Assembly (NCBI GenBank): GCA_963808135.1
Contig: CAWEFA010000040.1
Coordinates: 1 to 20,407 of the forward strand
Direction of reading: 5' to 3'
Length of the DNA: 20,407 nt
Origin: CAWEFA01 sp963808135
GTDB lineage: Bacteria > Bacteroidota > Bacteroidia > Bacteroidales > DTGW01
Numbering within the stretch: position 1 is the stretch's first letter; each line of letters opens with the position of its first letter. Shown here piece by piece: positions 1 to 7,655 of the stretch. The notes below the pieces were generated by a model. That model was not told the DNA's origin. It saw only the letters and a program-made list of their open reading frames with translations, and did not search any database. The position numbers and the translations under genes were made by a program.

Positions 1-667
1 CAATGGTTTTCTTCGGTCATACTTAATAGAACTCCATGTTTATTAAGCTCTTCCACATACTGGTTACTGCAGTATTGAATACCCCTGTCTGAATGATGTA
101 CTAACCCGGCCGCAGGACGGGCTGCCTTTTGAGCTCGTTTGAAGGCTCCAAGGCAACCCGTCAGCTCCAGTGTATCACTGAGGTCATATCCTACTATTTT
201 ACGAGAATACATATCGGTAATTAGGGCCAAATAACAAAAGCCTTTGTGCGTGCGTATATACGTAATATCGGATACCCAACCTGGTTGGGACGAGTTACTT
301 TCATGTTTTTGACCAGGTTACTATACTTGTGAAAATGATGATATGAGTTTGTTGTTTTGCACGATGCTTTTTTGCGATACACCAACAAGTTGTGTTCGCG
401 TAATATATCAAACAGTCTGTCCCTGCCTATTTTGAGATGAATTGCAGCAAATGTGGGTTTAAGTTCTACGTATAACTTTCGGGTTCCAACCCGTGACCGA
501 TCCTTACGCTCATTGCTTACAAGTTCAATTACGATGGCTTCTTCTGTCTTCTTTTGCTTGCTCCGTTTTTGGTATTTATACCATGCATCCCTGTTTAATT
601 CAAAACAATTGCAGGCATCCGATACACTATACAAGCCTGTTTGAGTTGCTTTGGGTACAGATTTCAT
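1..667 (-). pseudogene. IS3-family transposase orfB, frameshifted and cut by the window edge
   Basis: This is the catalytic half of an IS3-type transposase. The first frame begins at 667 with ATG overlapping the orfA stop as ATGA, and encodes an HTH_21-like region with KLYVELKP and DRLFDILREHNLLV. Around position 280 the frame is lost: the minus strand reads CAGGTTGGGTATCC, where one more T would restore QVWVSDITYIRTHKGFCY. In the shifted frame the retroviral-integrase fold continues open to position 1, with the first catalytic D in VSDITY and the second in HHSDRGIQYCSNQY. The catalytic Glu would lie beyond the window. A one-base deletion (or a sequencing error) is inferred, so the enzyme is probably inactive. 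Confidence 0.8.
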
Positions 668-1062
668 AAGGGTTTGATGTTTAAGTTTTTTTTTAACTCG
701 GCAACATTTTTATACCCTAGCTTCTCAGCAGCAACCTCGAGATAAGTATCATCTATAAGATGCTCTAAATCTTTCTTTATCAACATCTTTTTAAGCTGTT
801 CGATCTCCTTTTGTAATGCCTTGATCCTGGAAATCTCATCCTGGCTTTCTACCATAATCCTTGTATTCATTAGTTCTTTGCGGTCGTACTTTCGTATCCA
901 ATCGTTGATGGTACTGGAACGAAGTCCATAAATCATCGATAATTGTCTTTTTGAGTACTTTCCTGTGCTAAGTTCGGATAAAATCTTGAGTTTGAATCCT
1001 TCACTGTAACGTCGTGTTACCATGTCATTTTTATACATATCTACATCTTTTTGTGTAGACAT
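664..1062 (-). CDS. IS3-family transposase orfA (helix-turn-helix protein)
   Basis: 132-residue DNA-binding subunit of the IS3 transposase. Residues about 15-65 form the HTH_Tnp_1 type fold (RRYSEGFKLKILSEL, then YGLRSSTINDWIRKY), followed by a leucine-rich coiled segment (about 75-97, ISRIKALQKEIEQLKKML) that in this family serves multimerisation. The stop overlaps the orfB start as ATGA, so orfB may be made by translational coupling or frameshifting. The start ATG at 1062 lies 16 bp inside the element end. The frame is intact, but its partner is broken. Confidence 0.8.
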   Translation of the reverse strand: MSTQKDVDMYKNDMVTRRYSEGFKLKILSELSTGKYSKRQLSMIYGLRSSTINDWIRKYDRKELMNTRIMVESQDEISRIKALQKEIEQLKKMLIKKDLEHLIDDTYLEVAAEKLGYKNVAELKKNLNIKPL

Positions 1063-1085
1063 TTTTTAGGACGGGTCATAATAGA

Positions 1086-1214
1086 GCACAACGGTTGGCG
1101 CTATGAGCATGTGGCGGATTTCGGAGCGCTGCGCTATTAAACTGCACCAAAACTTGATGCGAGATTGAAAGCTAAATAACCGTATAAACCCCGCCATTGC
1201 TTATGAGCGCGTGT
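1086..1214 (-). repeat. attC-like recombination site A, main part (split by IS1182)
   Basis: On the minus strand this holds the long palindromic part of the attC of cassette C1, ending in R' GTTGTGC at 1092-1086. The arms are GCGCTCATAAGCAATGGCGG near 1190-1210 and the reverse complement of GCGCTATGAGCATGTGGCGG at 1100-1119; the left arm has the extra unpaired C (CTCAT versus CTAT) seen in the other sites. The R'' half is displaced to 3031-3044 by an IS1182 insertion. Removing the element and one copy of the 7-bp duplication CGCGTGT rebuilds a site of about 136 bp. Confidence 0.75.
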
Positions 1215-3030
1215 AGCTGTTGTACAACTTTAAAATTTTTAAAAAAAGTTGGCCCAACTTTCAATTTTACAGACAGGTCGAATAATTTTTTAATAACGGA
1301 CATTTATTAAAAGGGGTACACAAAACTTGCTGTTTCTTCGTTTCCGGTTTAAGATTGCCTTTAATTGGGCAAAATAGAAAAAAACAATTGGCAATAGCCC
1401 GTTTTCAGTGGTTTTAAAAGCTTCCATCACAGCGGTCCTGACCTTCCCCCGGGTATACTTCATGTATTTTTTAAGATTGTAAACCGTTGCAGCCAACAGG
1501 ACATGTTTATTGGCCAGTTCAATCCCACGTGTATTCAGCCGCCGCATGTTTATAAAATTGATCAAAGTCCCAAGAACCGGTTCAACAGTACTTTGACGTA
1601 TTTTTCTCATTATTTTTGCCTTTTGGGTTTGCATGCGTTCGTGCATACGATCGTAAAAATACCGGTCGGCAGTATGTTCAATTTTCTTTTCAAAACAATT
1701 GCCAATGCAAGCTATTTTAATAGGGCATTTGTTGCAGTGGGTACGTGAACTGCGGTATTGTTTCTTCCTGTTCCCTTTCTTGTCGGTATATGTTTTGCGA
1801 TAGGTAATTTTAATTCCCATCTGACAGGTATATTGATCCGATACCGGGTCATAGTCAAACCCTTCACGCGTGGGTTTATATCCTCCAAAATTAGGAATGT
1901 ACCCGGTTATTCTTTGGAACTCTAAAAACCGTAATGCATCTCCGCTACTGTAACCTGTATCGGCCAATGCTTCTAATATTTTAATGTCATGGGGTTTTAA
2001 GTTATCGATGGTATGGGTTAGTATGGCAGGTAAAGACTGGCTGTCCCGTTTATCGGCAAAGTCCGCCATTGCCCCGCAAATAACATGGCTTTGGGTATCA
2101 ACACTGATCTGGCCTGAGTAATTTAACTGCCGGGGCTTACCTGGTTTTGTTGATATACGGGCATCAGGGTCGGTAGGGCTGTAATGGGTATGGTTGCTCA
2201 AATACCTGGGACGGGTTGGATTGCCGTTTTCATCTGTATCTGAACTTTCTTTAACCCGGTTACCCGGCATGTCTTTATAGGCTTTTTTCTTCCAGGCATG
2301 GTGCTGTTCTACCTGTTTCTTCTTTTCCCGGGTAACGGTTGGTTTTTTATCATCATCGTTTTCATTAAGTTCGTCAAGATAACCCTGCGAACTTTCTATT
2401 ACGTCTTTTTCCAAAAGACTATCCATGGATGCATTAGCTTTAATGTATGCACTGTCAATGGCTTGTCGTTTGCCGGATACCATGCCCTTGTCAATGCACA
2501 TGGAAAGTACTTTACGGAAGAGTGAAAGGAACACATCATCGCCATAAAGTTTTCTTGTGCGGCTCAAAGTCGAGTGCCATGGCAACTCTTCATCTATATC
2601 ATATCCTAAGAAAAACAAGATATTGAGCCTCATGCAAGCATGTTCGATAATCTTGCGGTCGGAATTAATGTTTTCCAGGTAGCCCACTAACATAAGCTTA
2701 AAAAATACTACCGGATCAATGCTCTTCTGGCCCTCAGTTCCATAGTAGTGCTTTGTTTGATCGATAACGAATTTAAGGTCAAGAATACTTTTGAGCCGAC
2801 GATAAAAATTGTTTTCAGGCACCCGCTGGGATAGTTGAAAGGATAAATATAACTTTTCGTTGTATTGTTTATTTCCAAGCATAAAGGTTGAATTAATTGC
2901 CTGTAAGATAATAAATAACAAATAATATTAAAATACATAATCTTGTATATCAATTAACTAACTTGAAAAGTTATCAACAATACTAAAAAATTATTATATT
3001 TACTTCAATAACCGAGTTGTGCAACAAGCA
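1215..3030 (-). mobile_element. IS1182-family insertion sequence, copy 1
   Basis: Complete 1816-bp element flanked by a 7-bp direct repeat CGCGTGT (1208-1214 and 3031-3037). The ends are related inverted repeats: AGCTGTTGTACAACT at the left and, read inward from the right, TGCTTGTTGCACAACT. It is inserted inside attC-like site A, next to R''. A second copy in opposite orientation lies at 18596 to the window end and occupies the same position in site H. Confidence 0.85.
1290..2882 (-). CDS. IS1182-family DDE transposase
   Basis: 530-residue transposase, if started at the ATG at 2882, which gives MLGNKQYNEKLY, the start usual for this family; a TTG 13 codons upstream is also open. Residues about 1-110 match the DUF772-type N-terminal domain (YYGTEGQKSIDPVVFFKLML). 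Candidate catalytic residues are D143 (QAIDSAYIKANAS), D308 (ALADTGYSSGDA) and E434 (STVEPVLGTLINF). A cysteine cluster (HCNKCPIKIACIGNC, about 382-396) suggests a metal-binding insert. No frameshift is seen, so this copy could be active, unlike the copy at 18744. Confidence 0.9.
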   Translation of the reverse strand: MLGNKQYNEKLYLSFQLSQRVPENNFYRRLKSILDLKFVIDQTKHYYGTEGQKSIDPVVFFKLMLVGYLENINSDRKIIEHACMRLNILFFLGYDIDEELPWHSTLSRTRKLYGDDVFLSLFRKVLSMCIDKGMVSGKRQAIDSAYIKANASMDSLLEKDVIESSQGYLDELNENDDDKKPTVTREKKKQVEQHHAWKKKAYKDMPGNRVKESSDTDENGNPTRPRYLSNHTHYSPTDPDARISTKPGKPRQLNYSGQISVDTQSHVICGAMADFADKRDSQSLPAILTHTIDNLKPHDIKILEALADTGYSSGDALRFLEFQRITGYIPNFGGYKPTREGFDYDPVSDQYTCQMGIKITYRKTYTDKKGNRKKQYRSSRTHCNKCPIKIACIGNCFEKKIEHTADRYFYDRMHERMQTQKAKIMRKIRQSTVEPVLGTLINFINMRRLNTRGIELANKHVLLAATVYNLKKYMKYTRGKVRTAVMEAFKTTENGLLPIVFFYFAQLKAILNRKRRNSKFCVPLLINVRY

Positions 3031-3044
3031 CGCGTGTTCGCTGC
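3031..3044 (-). repeat. attC-like site A, displaced R'' end
   Basis: Short remainder of site A on the other side of the IS1182 element. On the minus strand it reads GCAGCGAAC then ACACGCG; the latter is the 7-bp target duplication. The R'' GCAGCGAAC is the exact reverse complement of R' GTTCGCTGC at the start of cassette C1 (site B, 4982-4974), which ties both ends to the same cassette. It starts 9 bp after the stop of the gene at 3055. Confidence 0.7.
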
Positions 3045-3054
3045 AGTTTTTATT

Positions 3055-3636
3055 TTAAATCAATTTATAAATAAAATAGAAAACTAAAAAAACAATAAAA
3101 ATTATTACAACAAATAAAAGAAATGTTTTTTGATATTCTGTTTTCTTAATATTATTTTGATGCACGTAATCATTATACTGGCAAGCAAAGTTTGCAAAAT
3201 CAACAATAAATTTACCATGATCATCATGCTTATCAAAATCATTATGATTAAATGAAAATGAATCACCAAGTTGAGTTCTGATAATTACTTTATCAGAAAA
3301 TCTATTTGCTCTTTTGTATTCATAAGATTTAATATCTGACCATTTAATAAATCTATCGTTCTTATAACTTAAAATAAAGTTTTTAATCCATGAAATTGAC
3401 AATCCATTATTATCTATCTTTATTAAAATCTCTCCATTAGAAAAGAATCTGCCAGCAATCCAAAATAATCCTAAGAGACAAATCACTATCAAAATAAAAA
3501 TCACATATCCCAAATTGTCATTTTTGTCAATTTTAATTGACCCATATAAAATTGTATATAGTAATAATGATAATGGAAATAACATTATAATTATAAAGAA
3601 CCGAAAATTTGATATAGTTTTAATCTTATACTCCAT
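3055..3636 (-). CDS. Hypothetical membrane protein, cargo of cassette C1
   Basis: 193-residue protein not recognised as a named family. It has two N-terminal hydrophobic helices (about 10-31 and 43-64), a soluble middle part (about 70-150) rich in beta-type alternation (ILIKIDNNGLSISW, KVIIRTQLGDSFSF) that resembles PH-like domains found in bacterial membrane proteins, and a C-terminal helix (about 168-190). The start at 3636 (MEYKIKT) is preferred: the frame stays open to an ATG at 3687, but that codon lies in a sequence copied from the end of the neighbouring IS (3678-3697), so the 17 extra residues are probably not native. The stop lies about 10 bp from attC site A. An insertion sequence separates the gene from its cassette start, so its native promoter may be displaced. 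Confidence 0.6.
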   Translation of the reverse strand: MEYKIKTISNFRFFIIIMLFPLSLLLYTILYGSIKIDKNDNLGYVIFILIVICLLGLFWIAGRFFSNGEILIKIDNNGLSISWIKNFILSYKNDRFIKWSDIKSYEYKRANRFSDKVIIRTQLGDSFSFNHNDFDKHDDHGKFIVDFANFACQYNDYVHQNNIKKTEYQKTFLLFVVIIFIVFLVFYFIYKLI

Positions 3637-3677
3637 TATTTGAAATTTTATTTTTACTAATCTTAAAAAATCAGGCG

Positions 3678-3697
3678 TAATGGACATTTTTGATGCT
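3678..3697 (+). repeat. Solo copy of the IS256-type element end
   Basis: Twenty bases (starting TAATGGACA and ending GATGCT) are identical to the left end of the adjacent element at 3718-3737, in the same direction, 40 bp apart. It looks like a second terminal repeat outside the element, left by an earlier insertion, a one-ended event or a target sharing the end sequence. Confidence 0.6.
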
Positions 3698-3717
3698 ATT
3701 TTTTACTCAAACTATTC

Positions 3718-4889
3718 TAATGGACATTTTTGATGCTGTTTATTTTTGCTTATTATCAATTCATATTTTATAAAACACGATATTTGAAATGTCAAGTAAG
3801 CAGAAACAGGCTCTGCTGGGGAGCAACCTGTCAGGAATATCTTGACCGATCGAAGTATTCGAGAAGGCTGGCTTACGTCAGCCATTCTTTTTTAATACTT
3901 TGAGAGCCGATTCCTTTAAAAACCCATTTATGAACTTTTCTTTACGCTGTCTGCTTAAACCATTGTGATTACGCAATTTGTTTTTCAAATCTGTAAATGT
4001 TCCCTCTAATTGATTGTTTGTGTTGGGCAAACCTAAATCCATATTATCATACCAGGTAAAAAGATATTGCTTGTTTCTTTCAAGGCTCATGTATGCACTT
4101 CTTATGCGTTTATGAACATATCGGCTTCTCCCTGTTTCAGGGTTCATAGCCCGTTCATTGATGTAATTCTTCCATCTGTTATACCATTCGTCAAGCATTC
4201 CAAAGAAACTTTCTTTATCAGTTTTAGGCAATAAATGAATTATCTCTTTCAGCTCAATAGATGCCTCAATACGTGGTTTTCGAGTTATATACCGGGTTAC
4301 AATTGCCACTTGATGAAATTGGCACATTTGTATGGGATATTCTGCTAAAGCTTTGAAAAGCCCCTTACGTCCATCACAAACTATGCCCCTTATTTGCATG
4401 CCTTGCTCCTTGAGATAATGGACACCTTCTACATATCCAGCTATGGTCTCATATTTGACAAATTTCCAATAAAGATGATGCCCTTTTGTATCTTTGAATA
4501 CCATAACCCCAAAACTGCGCCCGAAATAAGTAGTATCCATTAAAATAATGCTTTCTTTTGCTTTATGGTACTGCAATTTTATTGATACCTTATCAAGGTG
4601 TCGTTGTATTGTTTTTAAAGATGTACCATACTTTTGGGCTAATTGTTGATAGGTTTGCTTACCTTCTGTATATTCTTGCCAAAGAACTTGATTGTTAATC
4701 CTGTCGCCACCCATAAACTGTTTGCCACAGGCATGACATTTGTACCTTTGTATTCCTTTTATTTTACCACTTCTCTTGGTAATTTTTGAACCACAGTAAT
4801 AGCAATTTTTTTATTCATAGCTTTCAATTTCATCAAAGCTATTGAAATACTACCTTTGAACTATATGGTAGCATCATTTTTGTCCATTA
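3718..4889 (-). mobile_element. IS256-type (variant Zn-binding) insertion sequence
   Basis: Terminal inverted repeats are visible: TAATGGACATTTTTGATGCT at the left and, read inward from the right, TAATGGACAAAAATGATGCT. They bound about 1170 bp that encode one transposase on the minus strand. The exact tips are uncertain by a few bases and no target duplication could be recognised. Inside the left end, 3840-3890 contains a short inverted repeat GGCTG/CAGCC followed on the plus strand by a T run, a possible terminator. The element lies between the start of cassette C1 (site B) and its gene. Confidence 0.75.
3878..4818 (-). pseudogene. IS256-type transposase with Zn-ribbon N-terminus; frame break in an A7 run
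   Basis: The main frame (4714-3878, 278 residues from MGGDR) carries an HTH (TYQQLAQKYGTSLKTIQRHL) and a MULE/IS256-like DDE core: D60 in LMDTTYFGRSFG, D114 in IVCDGRKGLF, the C/H motif MCQFHQ, and E237 in NNQLEGTFTDLK. The same frame extends upstream without a start and encodes a zinc ribbon, CYYCG and then CHACGKQF. The only nearby ATG (4818) is in another frame: ATG AAT AAA AAA ATT. A -1 slip on the seven A bases (4812-4806) would join the two, giving MNKKNCYYCG. Either the gene lost one A, or it uses programmed frameshifting or transcriptional slippage. It is called a pseudogene with caution. Confidence 0.6.
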
Positions 4890-4973
4890 AGTCAAAAATC
4901 ATTTATCAATCAATTAATTATAATTAATCAAAAAGTGTCTTAAAAATAGGCTTTCTTATTATATGGTCTAATT

Positions 4974-5108
4974 GCAGCGAACGGTCCTCGGCTATGTAAA
5001 GTGCGGGATTTACTTGCAGGATAAATCCCACTACACAAATATAATTAGAAAGCACTGAACTTGCAAACCTTCTATAACCCGCATTTTATATGAGCCGATG
5101 TTGGTGGC
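4974..5108 (-). repeat. attC-like recombination site B (end of cassette C2)
   Basis: Minus-strand site starting with R'' GCCACCAAC and ending with R' GTTCGCTGC. The inner arms CGGCTCATATAAAATGCGGG and CGGCTATGTAAAGTGCGGG (the latter as reverse complement) pair except for the extra C in the first and two mismatches. A second internal palindrome, GGGATTTA/TAAATCCC, lies in the loop. The site begins 14 bp after the stop of the gene at 5122. Confidence 0.8.
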
Positions 5109-5121
5109 TGCCCATTTATTT

Positions 5122-5850
5122 TTAATATTTGACACATAAAATTATTAATACAGAAATGAATAATCCACATGACAAAATAAATGATATAAAGGAAATCCAA
5201 CTAAATATTTTATACCAATTTCCATAGTCTTTTCTTGCAAATAATTTGTCAACTCGTTTATTTGAAATCTTAAAAGCATCTTTATAAATTTCTTTGACGA
5301 CTTTTACCGAAACATCTGCAACATCAAGTGTCCAAGTTCTAAGCTTTCCATAATATTTTTTCATATCAACAAGAAGAATGTTTTTATGATGCTCATCTAC
5401 TTTTTCATATATATCTATCATATAATACAAATCGTCGTCAAAATCTTCTTTTATTCTTCGTAGAACTTCTTTGTAGCTGTTTTCCTTTTCTAAATCATCC
5501 GTGTCCAAAAATGAAAGTCTCTTTTCTGACAATTTAGATTCAATGATATATTCAATCCGTTTATAAAAAATTTGATAATAATAAAACGCTATGCGAAATA
5601 TCACACCACAGATTACTGATGTTATTAATAAAAGCAATATCAATCTTTGTGTACAATGATTATATAAATTATTAAAATGAGAGAAATTTGATATAATTAA
5701 AGATATTGCCCCGATTGAGAATCCAGTAATCCAAACAAGCAAATTGTCTAATTGATTAAAATTTGATTTAGTATCATCTCGGCGACTTCTAATATTATTT
5801 AGAAGTAGTTCTCTAATCTCATCGTAAGGATTTTTAATAGAATTACTCAT
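5122..5850 (-). CDS. Hypothetical three-helix membrane protein, cargo of cassette C2
   Basis: 242-residue protein without a recognised family. Two hydrophobic helices lie near the N-terminus (about 38-56, LLVWITGFSIGAISLIISNF, and 68-95, LILLLLITSVICGVIF). A long charged, mostly helical cytoplasmic section follows (about 97-210, with runs such as DTDDLEKENSYKEVLRRIKE), then a last helix at about 215-240. No signal peptide and no catalytic motif were seen. It is the only gene of an 898-bp cassette (4982-5879). The ATG lies 22 bp from the cassette boundary, so there is little room for a promoter of its own. The arrangement resembles small membrane effectors of unknown function, but no function can be assigned. 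Confidence 0.75.
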   Translation of the reverse strand: MSNSIKNPYDEIRELLLNNIRSRRDDTKSNFNQLDNLLVWITGFSIGAISLIISNFSHFNNLYNHCTQRLILLLLITSVICGVIFRIAFYYYQIFYKRIEYIIESKLSEKRLSFLDTDDLEKENSYKEVLRRIKEDFDDDLYYMIDIYEKVDEHHKNILLVDMKKYYGKLRTWTLDVADVSVKVVKEIYKDAFKISNKRVDKLFARKDYGNWYKIFSWISFISFILSCGLFISVLIILCVKY

Positions 5851-5871
5851 TTTCTATGTTTTTTTTGGGTT

Positions 5872-6009
5872 GCCACCAACGCTTGCGGCTACTAACAGTG
5901 CGGGAGTCCGTGGTTGCGTCCCTGTCCGCTGGCAATGCCGCCCCACGCGTGCCACTGCGCTTGCAAACCTTCTGAAACCCGCATTGTTTGTGAGCCGATG
6001 TTGGGCGCA
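5872..6009 (-). repeat. attC-like recombination site C (end of cassette C3)
   Basis: Minus-strand site from R'' TGCGCCCAAC to R' GTTGGTGGC. The inner arms are CGGCTCACAAACAATGCGGG and, as reverse complement of the other side, CGGCTACTAACAGTGCGGG. R' is the exact reverse complement of R'' in site B (GCCACCAAC), which defines cassette C2. The central loop is GC-rich compared with the surrounding genes. Confidence 0.8.
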
Positions 6010-6021
6010 GATAATATTTTG

Positions 6022-6627
6022 TCAATTTAGCAATTTTACTACTTTTTGATTAATCCCAATAAATGATTGTTCTAAACTTTTACTGTCATTGAATTTAAAT
6101 AATCTTTCATTAATATCAATTTTGTCAGCCATATAATAAGCAAGTTTCAGATAATCCTTATTTGACCCAATTTTGCTTATTAACTTGTTATTCCGGATTA
6201 TCCAATCCATTTCTTCATCATCCAATTTTGTATATGATGATGCGATTATGTTTGTCTGTTTGTTATAAAAGTGGAATGATATGGATTTTTTTTCAATCAA
6301 CAAATTGAAAAACATTTGTACATTTTGATGAGATGGATTTAAATGCAATCGTAAAGTCTTATTTGAATCAAAGATTAGATGAAATTCTATCAGAAAAATT
6401 CTTTGCTCAGAATTAATCATTCTAAATTTCAAATCAGGTTGTGGAAAATTTGATTTTTTAATATTAAAAAACTTTAATTCATTTGAAGAGCATGTTATCA
6501 ATAATCCTCCAATTATATTATCATTAAATAAAGCTGAGCATGGAATGACGTTATTCATAGGTAATCCCTGTAAAGAAGTATATAAATCAAACGGATAAGA
6601 AACTTCAATTTTTATACCTCTATTCAT
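6022..6627 (-). CDS. Hypothetical protein, cargo of cassette C3
   Basis: 201-residue protein, not recognised. It has no clear transmembrane helix or signal peptide and appears soluble. The first part alternates hydrophobic and polar residues as in beta strands (IIGGLLITCSSNELKFF, IFLIEFHLIFDSNKTLRLHL) and the last 70 residues look helical. The stop is 13 bp from attC site C. The ATG at 6627 is preceded at 6659-6666 (minus strand TAATTTTG) by a possible TAnnTTTG promoter box, and a 122-bp hairpin repeat lies upstream at 6671-6792. Cassette length is 1015 bp (5880-6894). Confidence 0.7.
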   Translation of the reverse strand: MNRGIKIEVSYPFDLYTSLQGLPMNNVIPCSALFNDNIIGGLLITCSSNELKFFNIKKSNFPQPDLKFRMINSEQRIFLIEFHLIFDSNKTLRLHLNPSHQNVQMFFNLLIEKKSISFHFYNKQTNIIASSYTKLDDEEMDWIIRNNKLISKIGSNKDYLKLAYYMADKIDINERLFKFNDSKSLEQSFIGINQKVVKLLN

Positions 6628-6670
6628 ATTTAAAATGTTTACAATATTCTGACGTTGTCAAAATTAAAAA

Positions 6671-6792
6671 TTTAATCAAAAGAATTCCTCGTAGCTCTGC
6701 TACGGGGTAAAATCAAATAATAGGTTTGCTATGCAAACTCCATTGTTGTATTTTCTTTGATACCTCGCAGCTCTGCTGCGGGGTAGTTCATT
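6671..6792. repeat. Three-hairpin (REP-like) repeat, copy 1
   Basis: Identical over 122 bp to 16263-16384. It contains three short perfect hairpins: GTAGC-TCT-GCTAC (6691-6703), GTTTGC-TAT-GCAAAC (6724-6738) and GCAGC-TCT-GCTGC (6767-6779). The first and third are near copies and are each followed by GGGGTA. The layout resembles paired REP palindromes moved by TnpA_REP/RAYT enzymes, but no such gene is in the window. In both places it lies in the 5' region of a cassette gene. Confidence 0.8.
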
Positions 6793-6886
6793 AACTACTG
6801 TTAAAACATATTTATCAACATAAATTTAGTCATTTTTAATATTCTTATGTTCAAGATTTGAACTGAACTAAAACCAGAATGTAATT

Positions 6887-7011
6887 GCGCCCAACGGTGA
6901 AGCTATGAAATGTAAGGGCTGCGGTGAAAGGTGATAAACTGCCACTCCTGCGGGCGAATCCGTTCCATGTTTCTCTAAACCCCTTATATTTTATAGCTTG
7001 TGTTGGGCGTA
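6887..7011 (-). repeat. attC-like recombination site D (end of cassette C4)
   Basis: Minus-strand site from R'' TACGCCCAAC to R' GTTGGGCGCA. The inner arms AAGCTATAAAATATAAGGGG and (reverse complement) AAGCTATGAAATGTAAGGGC pair with three mismatches; the extra unpaired C of the other sites is absent here, and the asymmetry comes from the spacers (2 versus 4 bases). R' is the reverse complement of R'' of site C over 10 bases. Its R'' ends 2 bp from the stop codon of the gene at 7014. Confidence 0.8.
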
Positions 7012-7013
7012 GA

Positions 7014-7655
7014 TTATATTTTATTTGTAATCTTTGAAATCTTTTTTGCACTTGACAAATTATAAAAGTTATTAAATAGCATAATTGAGGTCATCCAAAA
7101 ATAAAATACAAAAATACTAAAACCAAGAATCTCTTTCAGTGATAACTGTTTCATATAATTTAGTATAAATAATAACACAAATAAGCCGAAGAAGAAAACC
7201 ATTATCATAGAGGTAACTATTAAAATCAGAAAACCATTACTATATTTACTAAGTTTAACATTAATCTTACCATTTGAAAAATCAATAAATGATCTTGCTG
7301 CTTTAATTTCGCTCCAAGTTAAATTAAAAGAATTCTGCTCGTGAAAATCTATCAGCAATTCCCGTCTGGCCTTTTCAATATTTATACCAGAATATTTTTT
7401 AAATTTTATTGTCTCTAGCATATCCCTAATTGCATTGTCCGTTTTAGAATCAGATAACTCAATTTTCACTTTACTTCTTCCTTTTTTAGGAACTAAAAAA
7501 CACATAACTCTTTTAAATTCATCCTGATATTTTATGTAATAAATCAACATTACCAGAAGAAAGAAGAAACTTATGATAATCAAAGTGAAGTAGTTATTGT
7601 GTTTGGATATGTCATCCTTTAATAAATTAAAAAATATATCTATTATTTTATCCAT
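7014..7655 (-). CDS. Hypothetical three-helix membrane protein, cargo of cassette C4
   Basis: 213-residue protein, not recognised. A first membrane helix at about 22-42 (YFTLIIISFFFLLVMLIYYI) is followed by a soluble section of about 100 residues (VKIELSDSKTDNAIRDMLET to FIDFSNGKINVKLSKY), then two closely spaced helices at about 141-166 and 175-197. The order helix, soluble domain, helical hairpin differs from the C2 protein. The ATG at 7655 lies 26 bp from the end of an IS30 element of the same orientation, so transcription may now come from the IS. The stop almost touches attC site D. The frame is intact. Confidence 0.7.
   Translation of the reverse strand: MDKIIDIFFNLLKDDISKHNNYFTLIIISFFFLLVMLIYYIKYQDEFKRVMCFLVPKKGRSKVKIELSDSKTDNAIRDMLETIKFKKYSGINIEKARRELLIDFHEQNSFNLTWSEIKAARSFIDFSNGKINVKLSKYSNGFLILIVTSMIMVFFFGLFVLLFILNYMKQLSLKEILGFSIFVFYFWMTSIMLFNNFYNLSSAKKISKITNKI

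Larger units (their letters stand above)
1..1078 (-). mobile_element. IS3-family insertion sequence, partial (continues beyond left edge)
   Basis: Two overlapping minus-strand reading frames with the orfA/orfB layout of IS3 elements. The right end is taken as the sequence TGACCCGTCC read on the minus strand, just before orfA and ending at 1078. The other end is outside the window, so target duplication cannot be tested. It sits only 7 bp beyond the R' end of attC-like site A, inside the first bases of the next cassette (C0). Confidence 0.8.

Noticed and set aside
1503..2525. Plus-strand ORFs opposite the IS1182 transposase and the equivalents in the second copy
   Set aside because: Antisense of a conserved transposase.
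2708..2953. 81-codon ORF overlapping the start of the IS1182 transposase (also 18673-18918)
   Set aside because: Out of phase with the recognised N-terminus; present in both copies only because the DNA is the same.
5843..6025. 60-codon minus-strand ORF between 5843 and 6025
   Set aside because: It lies almost wholly in attC-like site C and has no protein-like features; the open frame is a by-product of the GC-rich palindrome.
6851..7051. 66-codon minus-strand ORF over 6851-7051
   Set aside because: It covers attC-like site D and the end of the 7014 gene in another phase; no support as a gene.
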